Source of the DNA: Bacilli bacterium
GTDB taxonomy: Bacteria; Bacillota_I; Bacilli_A; RF39; UBA660
Reading direction: 5' to 3'
DNA length: 44,609 bases
Assembly: GCA_030531695.1 (NCBI GenBank)
Contig: JAUNMV010000007.1
Span: forward strand, 1-44,609
Part shown: one piece after another, positions 16,433 through 26,006 of the stretch
Layout of the letters: each line of letters begins with the position of its first letter
Numbering within the stretch: position 1 is the first letter of the stretch
Program-made: the position numbers and the translations under genes
The notes under the pieces: model-generated
Databases searched by the model: none
The model's input: the letters and a program-made list of their open reading frames with translations, nothing else
Told to the model about the DNA's origin: nothing

Positions 16433-19400
16433 ATGATTGTAAGATTAATTAAAAAAAGTAAAATTCACAACTTTAATTTACCAACTACAATAGCCGGTAA
16501 TTATTGGATAACTGATACTGACTATTTAGGTAATACCCGTAATCTTATTAATGTTGAAGAGCATGAAGGAAAATGGAAAATAAAAAGTGACTTTGAAACT
16601 AAGATAATGGCTGGAAATAGAGAAATAGAATCAGCTTATCTTAGTGATTATAGTATGTACTTTTTAAAGATAAATACAGATAATGAGTATGTTATTTTAT
16701 ATTGTTCACCTAATGCGGATAAAGTTACATATTCATTGGGAGTAACTAATGGACAAGAATTTATTATTGGAAATGATCAAAGAGCTAGTATAGCTTATTT
16801 AAACCCACTAGTGTCACCACAACATGCCAAATTAACATTGAATAATGGTGTATGGTCTATTATGGACTTAAATAGTAAATATGGTACATATGTTAATAAT
16901 GTTGCTATCACACAACAAAAACTAGAATATGGTGATATTATTTTCATTATGGGATTAAGAATAATCGTAATGAATAATTCACTTATAATAAATAATATTG
17001 GTAACTATATAAAATATGATAGTGCTTGTTTCACAAAACTAATGCCTACAGTACAAAGACAAACAGAAGAAGATAATCCAGATGAAGAGGCAATAGAATT
17101 CTATAAAGAAGATGATTATTTCTATAGAGCGCCTAGATTTAAGACTAAGATAGAGGATGTTAATATAGGAATAGATCCTCCACCTAATAAAGAAGCAGAA
17201 GATACAACTCCAGCTATTTTATCAGTTGGACCTATGCTTACAATGGGTATGGTTTCAGGTACAACAGCATTCCAAAGTTTAAATAATGTTTTAAATGGAA
17301 CAGCAGATTTATCACAAGTATATCCAAGTTTGATTATGTCAGGTGGAATGCTTGCATCTATGTTATTATGGCCTGTAGTATCTAAAAAATATCAAAACAA
17401 ACAAAGAAGAAAAAAAGAAAACTTAAGACAAACTAAGTATTTAGAATATATAGAAGAAAAAAGATCTAAGATTCAATCTGAGATGAAAATACAAAGACAG
17501 ATATTAATAGATAATTATCTACCAATATCTTCAACTAAAGAAATTCTATATGAAAAGAAAAGAAATCTATGGGAAAGAGAATTAGATCAGGATGACTTCT
17601 TAGATTTAAGATTAGGAATTGGTTCTACTAATCTAAGAGGAAATATCGGATTTCCACAATCTCATTTTGCCTTAGAGACAGATAACTTATTAGAAGAAGT
17701 ATATAAGTTAGGTTCAGAATCTACAATGTTAGAAAATGTACCTATATCACTATCTCTATTAAAAAATAGAATTACTGCAGTAATAGGAGCTGCATCTATT
17801 AAACAACAATTCTTAGACGGTCTATTACTACAAATGCTTGTATATCATAGTTATGAAGACTTGAAAGTAGTAGTATTAACTGATGATAAAAATGCTTCAA
17901 ATTGGAAATACTTAAAGATTGCACCTCATTGTTGGAATAATGAAAAAACAATGAGATATTACGCAACTAACTTAGATGAAGCTAAGGAATTATCACTAGC
18001 TCTAGAGCAAGATATCCAAGCGCGTAAAAATAAGGATAATAATGGTAAGATAGAAAAGAATACATTAGATTATCATCACTATAAACCATACTATATGATT
18101 ATTACTGATAATTATAAAATGTATCGTGATCTAGAATTAATAAAAGATGTAGAATCAATGGACATTAACTATGGATTTAGTTTATTAGTAGTAAGTCCTA
18201 GATTAATAAATATACCTAATGAATGTAAAACATTTATTAGTGTAGGAGATAAAAAATCAGGAATATTTGAAAATGAATTAGTATCTAATAAACAAAAAGA
18301 ATTCCAAGCAGATTATGATACTACATTAGATATGTATGATTGCTGTAAGATATTAGCTAATATTCCAATAGATATAGCTAAAGAAAACCAAAACTTACCA
18401 AATAGTTTATCATTCCTAGAAATGTATAACGTAGGTATGATAGAACAGTTAAATATTCAAAATAGATGGAAGAATAATGATCCAACTAAATCTTTAGCTT
18501 CCCCAGTAGGTTTAGATAGACAACATGAATTGTTTAAACTAGATTTACATGAAAAATTCCACGGACCACACGGACTAGTTGCTGGTATGACTGGTTCAGG
18601 TAAATCAGAATTTATTATTACATATATTGTATCTATGGCAATTAACTACCACCCATACGAAGTATCATTCGTACTAATCGATTATAAAGGTGGAGGTTTA
18701 GCCGGAGTATTCCAAAATAAAGAAACGGGTATGAAATTACCACACTTAGCTGGAACAATCACAAACTTAGATACAGTAGAAATGAATAGATCCCTTGCAT
18801 CTATCCAATCAGAATTAAGAAAACGTCAAAGAATATTCAATGAAGCAAGAGACAAGTTAAATGAAAGTACAATTGATATTTATAAATATCAAGGATTATA
18901 TAGAAAAGGTCTAGTAAGTCAACCAGTATCTCACTTATTTATTATTTCAGATGAGTTTGCTGAGTTAAAAGCTCAAAGACCAGAATTCATGGATCAATTA
19001 ATCTCAACAGCTCGTATCGGACGTTCATTAGGAGTTCACTTGATTCTCGCAACTCAAAAACCATCTGGTGTAGTTAATGACCAAATCTGGTCAAATACTA
19101 AATTCAGAGTATGTTTAAAAGTTCAAGATAAGTCAGACTCTATGGATATGATTAAAGTACCAGATGCAGCATCTCTAAAGAATCCAGGAAGATTCTACCT
19201 ACAAGTAGGTTATAATGAATTATTCGCAATGGGACAAGCTGCCTGGGCAGGAGCTCAATATTATCCAACAGATAAGAGAAAGAAAAAAGTAGATCAATCA
19301 ATAGATTTATTAGATAACGTTGGTAATGTAATTAAATCTTTAGATACTAAATCAAGTGAAGTAGTAGTAGAATCTCAAGGTGAAGAAATTACTAACATAG

Positions 19401-21016
19401 TAAGATACATAGTAAATGAAGCACAGGAAGCTAATGTACACATAGATCAATTATGGTTAGATAGTATACCTGCAGTTATCTATGTAGATGAATTAAAGAA
19501 AAAATACGATTTCCAAATTAAGAAAAATGATATTAATCCAATTATTGGAGAATATGATGATCCAGATAATCAAAGACAAGCACTTCTTACATTACCATTA
19601 TCTAAAGAAGGTAATACAATAGTTTATGGTTCTGCAGGTAGTGGAAAAGAATTAATGCTTACAAGTATTATCTATTCATCAATAACTGAACATGATTCAA
19701 GTGAAGTAAACTTCTACATTGTAGATTGTGGTGCCGAAACATTAACTGTATTTAAGAATGCACCACATGTAGGTGAAACACTTCTATCAAGTGATGCTGA
19801 AAAGATAGAAAATCTATTTAAGATGATAGTTGAAACTATTGAAGTAAGAAAGAAAATATTCGTAGATTATAATGGTTCATTTGATTTCTATATTAATCAC
19901 GGAGGAAAACAAATACCATTAATCACAGTAGTAATTAATAATGCTGAAGCATTCTTTGAAAACTACCCAGATTATGAAGATTTAATTTCTCAACTTACAA
20001 GAGACTGTTTAAAATATGGAGTAATATTCATATTAAGTACAAATGGTCCTAATACATTAAGATATAAAGTTAGACAAAACTTTAGTCAAAATGTTGTATT
20101 ACAATTTAATGATCCATCAGATTATGTATCTGTAATACCAGGAGTAAGAAAGAAAGAACCATCTAAGTTATATGGTAGAGGTATGATGCTTCTAGATAAT
20201 ATTTATGAATTTCAAACTGCATACGCATATAATCAAGATTTAATGACTGATTATATTAAAGTAGTATGTAAGAAATTAAAAGATATATGTACATTCCAAG
20301 CTAAGAAGATACCGGTATTACCAGAAACAGTAACACTAGAATCTGTAGAAGAAGCTTTAGGTAATGTAGCAGGAATACCTGTAGGTATAGAAAAAGAAGC
20401 TTTAGTACCATCTAGAATTAACTTAAGTGAAAACCCAATCTTCAATGTTACAGGTGATGATATAACATCAGATCCAGATTTCATTGATGGATTAATAAAA
20501 GCAGTCGCAACTATACCTGCATCTACTACATTTGTATTAGATACAATATCAGTATTAGATGGATATAGTTATAGTGACAATAATATAAAATATCAAGATG
20601 GAGACGTAGCAGAGAATGTAGAATCTCTAGCTCAAGCAATCAATGCTGGAATAGATGCTGGCGCAATGACTCCAATAACTTGCGTATTAATTGGTGCACT
20701 TAACTTCATGACTAAGTCACCAGAAGAATTAAAGAACCAATTCATATCAATTATAGATGTAGCTAAACAAACACCTAATGTTAGAATAATCTTTATTGAG
20801 ACTATTAATAATATTAAAACAATGGCCTTCGAAGCATGGTATAAACCTAACTGTGACTTATCAGAAGGTGTATGGCTTGGTAATGGAATTGGTAACCAAT
20901 TTACTATTAAAGTTACAACTGCTGCTAGAATACTAAGAGCAGAAATAGAACCAGGATTTGGTTATAATATCCATAAAGGAAAAGCTACATTAATTAAATT
21001 ACTTTCAGGAAAGTAG
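16433..21016 (+). CDS. essC: type VII secretion ATPase EssC (FtsK/SpoIIIE family)
   Basis: A 1527-residue membrane ATPase, the motor of the Bacillota T7SSb. An N-terminal EssC domain is followed by an FHA domain (about residues 105-180, with FIIGNDQRAS and SPQHAKL). Two membrane helices lie near 262-282 and 296-317. ATPase 1 has Walker A GMTGSGKS (718-725), Walker B IISDE (840-841 for Asp-Glu) and TARIGRSLGVHLILATQKP. ATPase 2 has GSAGSGKE (1066-1073), in which the Ser/Thr is Glu. A third, degenerate domain ends the protein. This pattern of an active first domain and degenerate later ones is normal for EssC. Confidence 0.93.
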   Translation: MIVRLIKKSKIHNFNLPTTIAGNYWITDTDYLGNTRNLINVEEHEGKWKIKSDFETKIMAGNREIESAYLSDYSMYFLKINTDNEYVILYCSPNADKVTYSLGVTNGQEFIIGNDQRASIAYLNPLVSPQHAKLTLNNGVWSIMDLNSKYGTYVNNVAITQQKLEYGDIIFIMGLRIIVMNNSLIINNIGNYIKYDSACFTKLMPTVQRQTEEDNPDEEAIEFYKEDDYFYRAPRFKTKIEDVNIGIDPPPNKEAEDTTPAILSVGPMLTMGMVSGTTAFQSLNNVLNGTADLSQVYPSLIMSGGMLASMLLWPVVSKKYQNKQRRKKENLRQTKYLEYIEEKRSKIQSEMKIQRQILIDNYLPISSTKEILYEKKRNLWERELDQDDFLDLRLGIGSTNLRGNIGFPQSHFALETDNLLEEVYKLGSESTMLENVPISLSLLKNRITAVIGAASIKQQFLDGLLLQMLVYHSYEDLKVVVLTDDKNASNWKYLKIAPHCWNNEKTMRYYATNLDEAKELSLALEQDIQARKNKDNNGKIEKNTLDYHHYKPYYMIITDNYKMYRDLELIKDVESMDINYGFSLLVVSPRLINIPNECKTFISVGDKKSGIFENELVSNKQKEFQADYDTTLDMYDCCKILANIPIDIAKENQNLPNSLSFLEMYNVGMIEQLNIQNRWKNNDPTKSLASPVGLDRQHELFKLDLHEKFHGPHGLVAGMTGSGKSEFIITYIVSMAINYHPYEVSFVLIDYKGGGLAGVFQNKETGMKLPHLAGTITNLDTVEMNRSLASIQSELRKRQRIFNEARDKLNESTIDIYKYQGLYRKGLVSQPVSHLFIISDEFAELKAQRPEFMDQLISTARIGRSLGVHLILATQKPSGVVNDQIWSNTKFRVCLKVQDKSDSMDMIKVPDAASLKNPGRFYLQVGYNELFAMGQAAWAGAQYYPTDKRKKKVDQSIDLLDNVGNVIKSLDTKSSEVVVESQGEEITNIVRYIVNEAQEANVHIDQLWLDSIPAVIYVDELKKKYDFQIKKNDINPIIGEYDDPDNQRQALLTLPLSKEGNTIVYGSAGSGKELMLTSIIYSSITEHDSSEVNFYIVDCGAETLTVFKNAPHVGETLLSSDAEKIENLFKMIVETIEVRKKIFVDYNGSFDFYINHGGKQIPLITVVINNAEAFFENYPDYEDLISQLTRDCLKYGVIFILSTNGPNTLRYKVRQNFSQNVVLQFNDPSDYVSVIPGVRKKEPSKLYGRGMMLLDNIYEFQTAYAYNQDLMTDYIKVVCKKLKDICTFQAKKIPVLPETVTLESVEEALGNVAGIPVGIEKEALVPSRINLSENPIFNVTGDDITSDPDFIDGLIKAVATIPASTTFVLDTISVLDGYSYSDNNIKYQDGDVAENVESLAQAINAGIDAGAMTPITCVLIGALNFMTKSPEELKNQFISIIDVAKQTPNVRIIFIETINNIKTMAFEAWYKPNCDLSEGVWLGNGIGNQFTIKVTTAARILRAEIEPGFGYNIHKGKATLIKLLSGK

Positions 21017-21023
21017 GTGGAGT

Positions 21024-21278
21024 ATGAAAAATAAAATACTTATAGAACTAGAAGTACCATTAATTGAAAAGAAATATGATTTATTTATTCCAATTAATAA
21101 AAAAGTAGGTACAATTAAAAGTCTTATAGAAGATGAATTAGTACAACTAACAGAAGGTTCTTATAAGAAAGATGAATCTACTAACCTATATAGTAAAGAA
21201 ACTGGAATAATTTATGAAGTAAATAAAACAATAAGAGATACAGATCTAAAGAATGGTTCAAGAGTTATTCTTGTATAG
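21024..21278 (+). CDS. EsaB/YukD-like ubiquitin-fold protein
   Basis: An 84-residue protein directly after essC (seven-base gap). The pattern (ILIELEVPLIEKKYDLFIPINKKVGTIKSLIEDEL, then TIRDTDLKNGSRVILV) is the ubiquitin-like EsaB/YukD fold found in T7SSb loci. A YukD-like component next to EssC is expected. The assignment rests on length, context and the C-terminal D-L-x-x-G-S-R-V-I-L-V strand. Confidence 0.8.
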   Translation: MKNKILIELEVPLIEKKYDLFIPINKKVGTIKSLIEDELVQLTEGSYKKDESTNLYSKETGIIYEVNKTIRDTDLKNGSRVILV

Positions 21279-21287
21279 GAGGTAACT

Positions 21288-21509
21288 ATGTCAGATTATA
21301 ATAAATATGTATTAGCTGTTAATAAAATATTTGAAGTAATTGGTAAATTAAAAACTAATTATACTGATAAAGATAATTTAGGATATATTGCCAATATAGA
21401 AGAATATAAAGATGTTGTAGTAAATAGTGCCAATACTTTTTCTAATAAAAAAGATGATACTATTACAGAACAACCTAGTATGCAAAAGCTAGATAGTTTG
21501 GAGGAATAA
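21288..21509 (+). CDS. small helical protein of the T7SS locus
   Basis: A 73-residue acidic protein, predicted largely helical, with AGGAGG upstream. No WXG motif or signal peptide. The gene lies in an operon with essC, the YukD-like gene and the next small gene (one base gap). It may be a secreted substrate or a chaperone; neither is shown by sequence. Confidence 0.65.
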   Translation: MSDYNKYVLAVNKIFEVIGKLKTNYTDKDNLGYIANIEEYKDVVVNSANTFSNKKDDTITEQPSMQKLDSLEE

Positions 21510-21510
21510 T

Positions 21511-21723
21511 ATGATAGAAAATATTAGTTATGAAGATATGGATAGTTATTCTAAAGAATTAAGAGCTAGTGCAGAAGTAATAAAAACACTAATAGATGGA
21601 AAAGATATAAAAGAGTTAGAAAACTTCGTAGAAGAAGTAAGTAAATATTCTAACTATCTAGAATCGACAGTTAAAATATACAGGGATGCAGATAATGTAT
21701 TATCTTATTTAAAAAATAATTAA
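21511..21723 (+). CDS. small helical protein, candidate Esx-like partner
   Basis: A 70-residue acidic protein with two predicted amphipathic helices separated by a short turn (DGKDI near residues 29-33). The size and helical hairpin recall small T7SS substrates and LXG-toxin partners, but there is no WXG motif. GGAGG is present before the ATG. It is the last gene before a strong terminator. Confidence 0.65.
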   Translation: MIENISYEDMDSYSKELRASAEVIKTLIDGKDIKELENFVEEVSKYSNYLESTVKIYRDADNVLSYLKNN

Positions 21724-21724
21724 T

Positions 21725-21752
21725 AAAAAGACTTCTTAGAAGTCTTTTTTTA
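21725..21752. terminator. bidirectional terminator between converging genes
   Basis: AAAAAGACTTC, loop TTA, GAAGTCTTTTT. A run of T follows on both strands, so it can end the T7SS transcript and the minus-strand gene at 21736-21924. The stop codon of that gene lies in the hairpin. Confidence 0.88.
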
Positions 21753-21924
21753 TTACTTTAACTAATATATTATTAATTATTAAATATACTTTATCTCCAT
21801 TATAATTAATATTATTAGTATTAATATAATCTCTAGATAAAGTACTTAATTCAGTAGAATACTCTTCACTTAAATTTATATATAAGTATAAATTATTATT
21901 AATAATCTCATATTTATAGATCAT
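21736..21924 (-). CDS. small unrecognised protein, 62 residues
   Basis: Starts MIYKYEIINNNLYLYINLSEEY and is rich in Asn, Ile and Tyr, with short beta-like stretches. Read on the minus strand, AGGTGA lies a few bases before the ATG. The gene ends inside a terminator that also works in its direction. These two signs make it more likely real than an AT-rich chance frame. No family recognised. Confidence 0.5.
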   Translation of the reverse strand: MIYKYEIINNNLYLYINLSEEYSTELSTLSRDYINTNNINYNGDKVYLIINNILVKVIKKDF

Positions 21925-21978
21925 ATAATCACCTATAAATATATTGGTATAATTATATCTATTTATACAAAAAAAGAA

Positions 21979-22950
21979 TTAAAATTCAAAATATTTTAAT
22001 TCTTTATTTATTTCACAATCTATACCAGTAACATAATTCTTATTAGTAAATACTTTATTTAAATCTATTTGTTTACCATTTAAGTAATCATAAGATGCAC
22101 ATATAATAGTTCTAGCTTCTCTAATAGATCTCATATATAATTCAAAGAATGATTCAGTACTTGTCATATCATAAGTAGTAGGATTTCTCCATAACTTATT
22201 ATTACTATTTAGAAAATTATGTTTATCTTCTAAAGTATAATGATAACTAATAGATTCAAATCTAAAACAATTCTTAGGAGTAAATGTATCTACAAGTTTA
22301 TATATATTTTTCTTAATACCAAATCTATCTCTTCTAAGTAAGAATAAATCTCTCTTCATTTGTTTACAAGACTTATAGTAGATATAACTCATATTCTTAA
22401 CATAGAATATTTTACTAAATACATCATCTATAACATAATCTAAGTTTATAGAAAATTCTCTAGTATCAAAACAAAACTTATCTAATCTAAATTTATATGG
22501 ATTAATATTTTCTCTTCTCTTAACCATATCATTATCTATAAATGTTTCCATAAACATATGAATATTATTATATTTATATGTTTCTTTTTTCTTCTTATCA
22601 AATTCTCCAGATTTATATATAACATATGGATGTATATTAGAATCACTTACATAGTGGCATATAAAGCCAAATAAGAAAGATAAACATTCTTTATCATTAC
22701 TTAGCTTTTTATCCTTCATAGTCTTTAAAATAGTGGTAAAAAAGGCTCTTGTATCATGAGTATGAAAATAGAAGTCTTTTTCTCTAATCTTTTTACCGGG
22801 AAAAATACTAAATAAGTTATAAAACTTAATAGGATCAAATCCTTGAGCAAACATTTTTAATCTATTAATATCAATATTTACTTTAATAGTATCAGGTAAT
22901 ATATCATATACATCTTTAGCAAAATATGCATGAGTAATAGTAGCTGGCAT
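21979..22950 (-). CDS. zinc-dependent phospholipase C-like protein
   Basis: A 323-residue protein with an N-terminal MPATITHAYFAKDVY, then FGFICHYVSDSNIHPYV near residues 95-111 and a further conserved His at HMFMETFID. This pattern of His and Asp residues is that of the zinc-dependent phospholipase C family (PF00882). No signal peptide is seen, so it may act inside the cell. The ATG at 22950 is chosen because AAGGGGGG lies upstream; the longer TTG start at 22971 precedes that site. Confidence 0.75.
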   Translation of the reverse strand: MPATITHAYFAKDVYDILPDTIKVNIDINRLKMFAQGFDPIKFYNLFSIFPGKKIREKDFYFHTHDTRAFFTTILKTMKDKKLSNDKECLSFLFGFICHYVSDSNIHPYVIYKSGEFDKKKKETYKYNNIHMFMETFIDNDMVKRRENINPYKFRLDKFCFDTREFSINLDYVIDDVFSKIFYVKNMSYIYYKSCKQMKRDLFLLRRDRFGIKKNIYKLVDTFTPKNCFRFESISYHYTLEDKHNFLNSNNKLWRNPTTYDMTSTESFFELYMRSIREARTIICASYDYLNGKQIDLNKVFTNKNYVTGIDCEINKELKYFEF

Positions 22951-22979
22951 ATAATCCCCCCTTACCAACAATCAACATT

Positions 22980-23038
22980 ATTATAACATAAAATGTTCAC
23001 CTAATTTTCATACTTTTAAAGAAAAGATATGTTATAAT
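22980..23038. promoter_or_regulatory. divergent extended -10 promoters
   Basis: On the minus strand TGTTATAAT is centred at 22980-22985 for the phospholipase-like gene. On the plus strand the same nine bases (TGTTATAAT, 23030-23038) serve the Abi gene. Both fit TGnTATAAT; no strong -35 is present. Confidence 0.65.
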
Positions 23039-23055
23039 TTATAGTAGGTGAGATT

Positions 23056-24030
23056 ATGGTACAGAAACAATTTAAAACTTTAGATGAACAATTAGATATA
23101 TTTAGATATAAAGGTCTAGTTATCAATGATGAAAAGTATACTAAGCAAGTATTACTACGTGAAAATTATTTCTTTTTAAATGGATATAGACATTTATTTT
23201 TAAAATCAGAAACAGATAGAGTATTTAAAACAGGTACTACATTTGAAGAATTATACAGCTTATTCTTATTTGATAGATCTTTTAGAAATATCTTATTTAA
23301 ATATTTATTAGTAATAGAGAATAACCTTAAATCTATTGTTTCTTATCAACTTTCTAAGAAGTATGGTTATCGTGAAAGTGATTATTTAAGACCTAAAAAC
23401 TTCACACAACAACCAGAAAAACAAAGACAGATAAATGATCTTTTAAGAAAGATGAAAAGGCAAATAAGATTAAATGGTAGTCAACATAGTGCTACTCAAC
23501 ACTATGCATCTAACTATGGTTATATTCCACTATGGATATTAGTAAAAGTTTTATCATTTGGAATTGTTAGTGAAATGTTCTCTGTATTAAAAACTGAAGA
23601 TAAAAAAGATATTGCTGATGCATACAATATAGAAGTAGAGTCTTTAGAAACATACTTACCAATGCTAGCTAATTATAGAAATCTATGTGCACATGAAGAT
23701 ATTCTTTATGATAATAGAACACAAAAACAAGTTGAGGATACAGTATATCATCAATTATTAAAAATACCTAAAGTAGATGATGAATATACTAAAGGTAAAA
23801 ATGATCTATTTGGATTAATAATAATTATGAAGCAAATGTTATCAGAAGAAGATTTTAAAAATATGACTATGGAATTAGATAATGTTATTCAAACACTTAA
23901 TTATAATTTGAATGTAATTAAAATAGATACTGTATTTGATAAGATGGGATTTCCACTTAATTGGAAAGAACTCGCAAAGATTGAAAGGAGTGTAGATGAA
24001 ACTTATGAACAAGGAGAAAACAGAAATTAA
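23056..24030 (+). CDS. Abi family protein (AbiD/AbiF type, HEPN fold)
   Basis: A 324-residue Abi_2 family protein (PF07751). It begins with KTLDEQLDIFRYKGLVI and has RSFRNILFKYLLVIENNLKSIVSY in the middle and YRNLCAHEDILYDNR at residues 207-221, containing an Arg-x4-His motif (R208, H213) typical of HEPN RNases. Such proteins abort phage infection in lactococci; here, defence is inferred from the family. Preceded by GTAGGTGA. It overlaps the next gene by 35 bases. Confidence 0.87.
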   Translation: MVQKQFKTLDEQLDIFRYKGLVINDEKYTKQVLLRENYFFLNGYRHLFLKSETDRVFKTGTTFEELYSLFLFDRSFRNILFKYLLVIENNLKSIVSYQLSKKYGYRESDYLRPKNFTQQPEKQRQINDLLRKMKRQIRLNGSQHSATQHYASNYGYIPLWILVKVLSFGIVSEMFSVLKTEDKKDIADAYNIEVESLETYLPMLANYRNLCAHEDILYDNRTQKQVEDTVYHQLLKIPKVDDEYTKGKNDLFGLIIIMKQMLSEEDFKNMTMELDNVIQTLNYNLNVIKIDTVFDKMGFPLNWKELAKIERSVDETYEQGENRN

Positions 24031-25255
24031 AGAAGCAGATGTTGAAGAAGTAGAAGAAAAAGATTCCACAAAAGATGTGGAAAAAGATAGTAAAGACTAC
24101 TTATTAGAAGAATATTATAGAAAGAAAGAACAAGAAAGAAATAAATCTAATTCTAGTTTTAAATTATTCTTTGTAATAGTAGTATCATTTGTTGTAGGTG
24201 GAGTAGTAATGTTATCATTACTTAAATTTACTCCATTATTAAATGAAGTATTAGGAGGTTCTAGTAATACAACTATTACTAAGAATAAAACTCAAGTATA
24301 TGAAAAAGGATCTCTTGCTGCATCAGTAGAAAAAGTATATGATGCAGTAGTACTAGTACAAACATATAAGAGTAATCAATTAGCTGGATCTGGTACAGGA
24401 TTTGTATATAAGACTGATAATAATTATGGATACTTATTAACTAATAATCACGTTGTAGATGAGGCTGAAAAAGTAACAGTAATGTTCTCAAACGATGAAG
24501 AAGTAGAGGTATCAGTATTAGGAAAAGATGCTTATTTAGATTTAGCTGTATTAAGAGTAGATAAAAAATATGTTTCTCTAGTAGCTAATATTGGTTCTAG
24601 TGAAGATGTAAGTTTAGGAGATGCTGTATTTACAGTAGGAGCTCCTATGGGATATGACTATAGAGGAAGTGTTACCTCAGGAGTACTATCTGGTAAAGAT
24701 AGACTAGTAAGTGTAGCAGTAACTTCACAATCAAATGACTGGGTAATGAGAGTATTACAAATAGATGCATCTATTAATCCAGGAAATAGTGGAGGACCGC
24801 TATTAAATGTAAATGGAGAAGTAATTGGTATTTGTTCAATGAAATTAGTAGATTCACAAATAGAAGGTATGGGATTCGCTATTCCAATAGAATATGCTAT
24901 GAACCATGTAGAACAATTAGAAAAAGGTGAATCAATAGTATGGCCATATATAGGTATTGGAATGGCTAATGTAACTGATTCAATGACATTATATAGAAAT
25001 AATATTCATGTAGATGATGAAATAAAAGAAGGCGTAGTAGTTGTAAGTGTAGAAAGCGGATCTGCTGCTGATAAAGCTGGTATCAAAAAAGGAGATATTA
25101 TTACAAAAATAGCTGGAAAGAAAACTAAAGATATAGCATATTTAAGATATGAATTATATCAACATACTGCAGGAGATGAAGTAGAAATTACTTATATCCA
25201 TGAAGGTAAAGAAAAAACAGTTAAAACAACATTAGGAAAGAAAAGCTCTGATTAA
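23996..25255 (+). CDS. htrA: HtrA/DegP-type membrane-anchored serine protease
   Basis: A 419-residue protease. A charged N-terminal tail precedes one membrane helix (about residues 53-77). The trypsin-like domain has the catalytic triad His152 (LLTNNHVVD), Asp182 (DAYLDLAVL) and Ser265 (NPGNSGGPL). A single PDZ domain (about 340-415, AGIKKGDIITKI) follows. Role: quality control of exported proteins. The ATG at 23996 lies behind AAAGGAG, inside the Abi gene. The pair is translationally coupled. Confidence 0.94.
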   Translation: MKLMNKEKTEIKEADVEEVEEKDSTKDVEKDSKDYLLEEYYRKKEQERNKSNSSFKLFFVIVVSFVVGGVVMLSLLKFTPLLNEVLGGSSNTTITKNKTQVYEKGSLAASVEKVYDAVVLVQTYKSNQLAGSGTGFVYKTDNNYGYLLTNNHVVDEAEKVTVMFSNDEEVEVSVLGKDAYLDLAVLRVDKKYVSLVANIGSSEDVSLGDAVFTVGAPMGYDYRGSVTSGVLSGKDRLVSVAVTSQSNDWVMRVLQIDASINPGNSGGPLLNVNGEVIGICSMKLVDSQIEGMGFAIPIEYAMNHVEQLEKGESIVWPYIGIGMANVTDSMTLYRNNIHVDDEIKEGVVVVSVESGSAADKAGIKKGDIITKIAGKKTKDIAYLRYELYQHTAGDEVEITYIHEGKEKTVKTTLGKKSSD

Positions 25256-25267
25256 AGAGCTTTTTTA
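25241..25267 (+). terminator. intrinsic terminator after htrA
   Basis: AAAAGCTCT, loop GATTAA, AGAGCTTTT, then T. The stop codon lies in the loop. Confidence 0.9.
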
Positions 25268-25280
25268 TTTTAATAAAATA

Positions 25281-25289
25281 TGATATAAT
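25281..25289 (+). promoter_or_regulatory. extended -10 promoter for the SDR-riboswitch-transporter unit
   Basis: TGATATAAT fits TGnTATAAT. No clear -35. It would drive the SDR at 25314 and, by continuing transcription, the riboswitch and transporter beyond it. Confidence 0.6.
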
Positions 25290-25313
25290 CTAGAAGTTGT
25301 AAGGAGTGGAAGT

Positions 25314-25961
25314 ATGAAAGTAGTAGTAACAGGATCATCTAATGGAATAGGTAAAGCAATAGCTTTAAAATTCTTAGAAGAAAATCATCAAGTAATAGGT
25401 ATAGATATTGATAAACAAACTATAGTTAATGATAATTATACTCATATACAAGAAAGTATTCTATCTGACAAATTACCCGATATTTCTAATGTAGATATTT
25501 TAATTAATAATGCTGGAGTACAAAATTCAGAAGATGATATAGATGTTAATTTAAAAGGAACTATAAATATAACAGAAAAATATGGTCTACAAGATAATAT
25601 TAAATCTATATTATTTATGGCATCACTTTCTGCTACAACAGGAGCTGAATTCCCTAGATATGTCGCAAGTAAAGGCGGAATGGTTTCTTATATGAAGTAT
25701 GTTGCTGGAGAGGTAGCAAAGTATAAGGCAACATCAAATTCAATCTCTGCAGGAGGAGTATTAACTGATTTAAATAAACATATAATTGATGATGATAAAT
25801 TATATGAAGCAGTTTTAAATGAAACACTACTACATAAATGGGCAAGTCCAGAAGAAATTGCTGATTTAACTTATTACCTTACAATTATAAATAAATCTAT
25901 TACCGGTCAAGATATAATAATCGATAATGGAGAATCAATGAAATATAATTTCATTTGGTAA
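25314..25961 (+). CDS. short-chain dehydrogenase/reductase
   Basis: A 215-residue SDR, a little short for the family. TGSSNGIG at residues 6-13, NNAG near 66-69, and YVASKGG (Tyr-x-x-x-Lys) near 118-124. The usual specificity loop is reduced. Substrate unknown. It ends eight bases before a preQ1 riboswitch, so it is probably cotranscribed with the queuosine-precursor transporter. A link to queuosine metabolism would be inference only. Confidence 0.85.
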   Translation: MKVVVTGSSNGIGKAIALKFLEENHQVIGIDIDKQTIVNDNYTHIQESILSDKLPDISNVDILINNAGVQNSEDDIDVNLKGTINITEKYGLQDNIKSILFMASLSATTGAEFPRYVASKGGMVSYMKYVAGEVAKYKATSNSISAGGVLTDLNKHIIDDDKLYEAVLNETLLHKWASPEEIADLTYYLTIINKSITGQDIIIDNGESMKYNFIW

Positions 25962-25968
25962 AAATCAT

Positions 25969-26006
25969 TAGTAGTTATCATCACCTACTATAAAAAAATG
26001 AAGGAG
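25969..26006 (+). promoter_or_regulatory. preQ1-I riboswitch, translational type
   Basis: P1 stem TAGTAG (25969-25974) pairs exactly with CTACTA (25985-25990). The ten-base loop contains TCAT (25978-25981) and then CACC, and the A-rich tail (TAAAAAA) is followed by ATGA (25998-26001), which pairs with TCAT to form the P2 pseudoknot. The AAGGAG ribosome binding site follows at once. This is the layout of class I preQ1 riboswitches. The downstream gene is a queuosine-precursor transporter, which supports the assignment. Confidence 0.85.
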
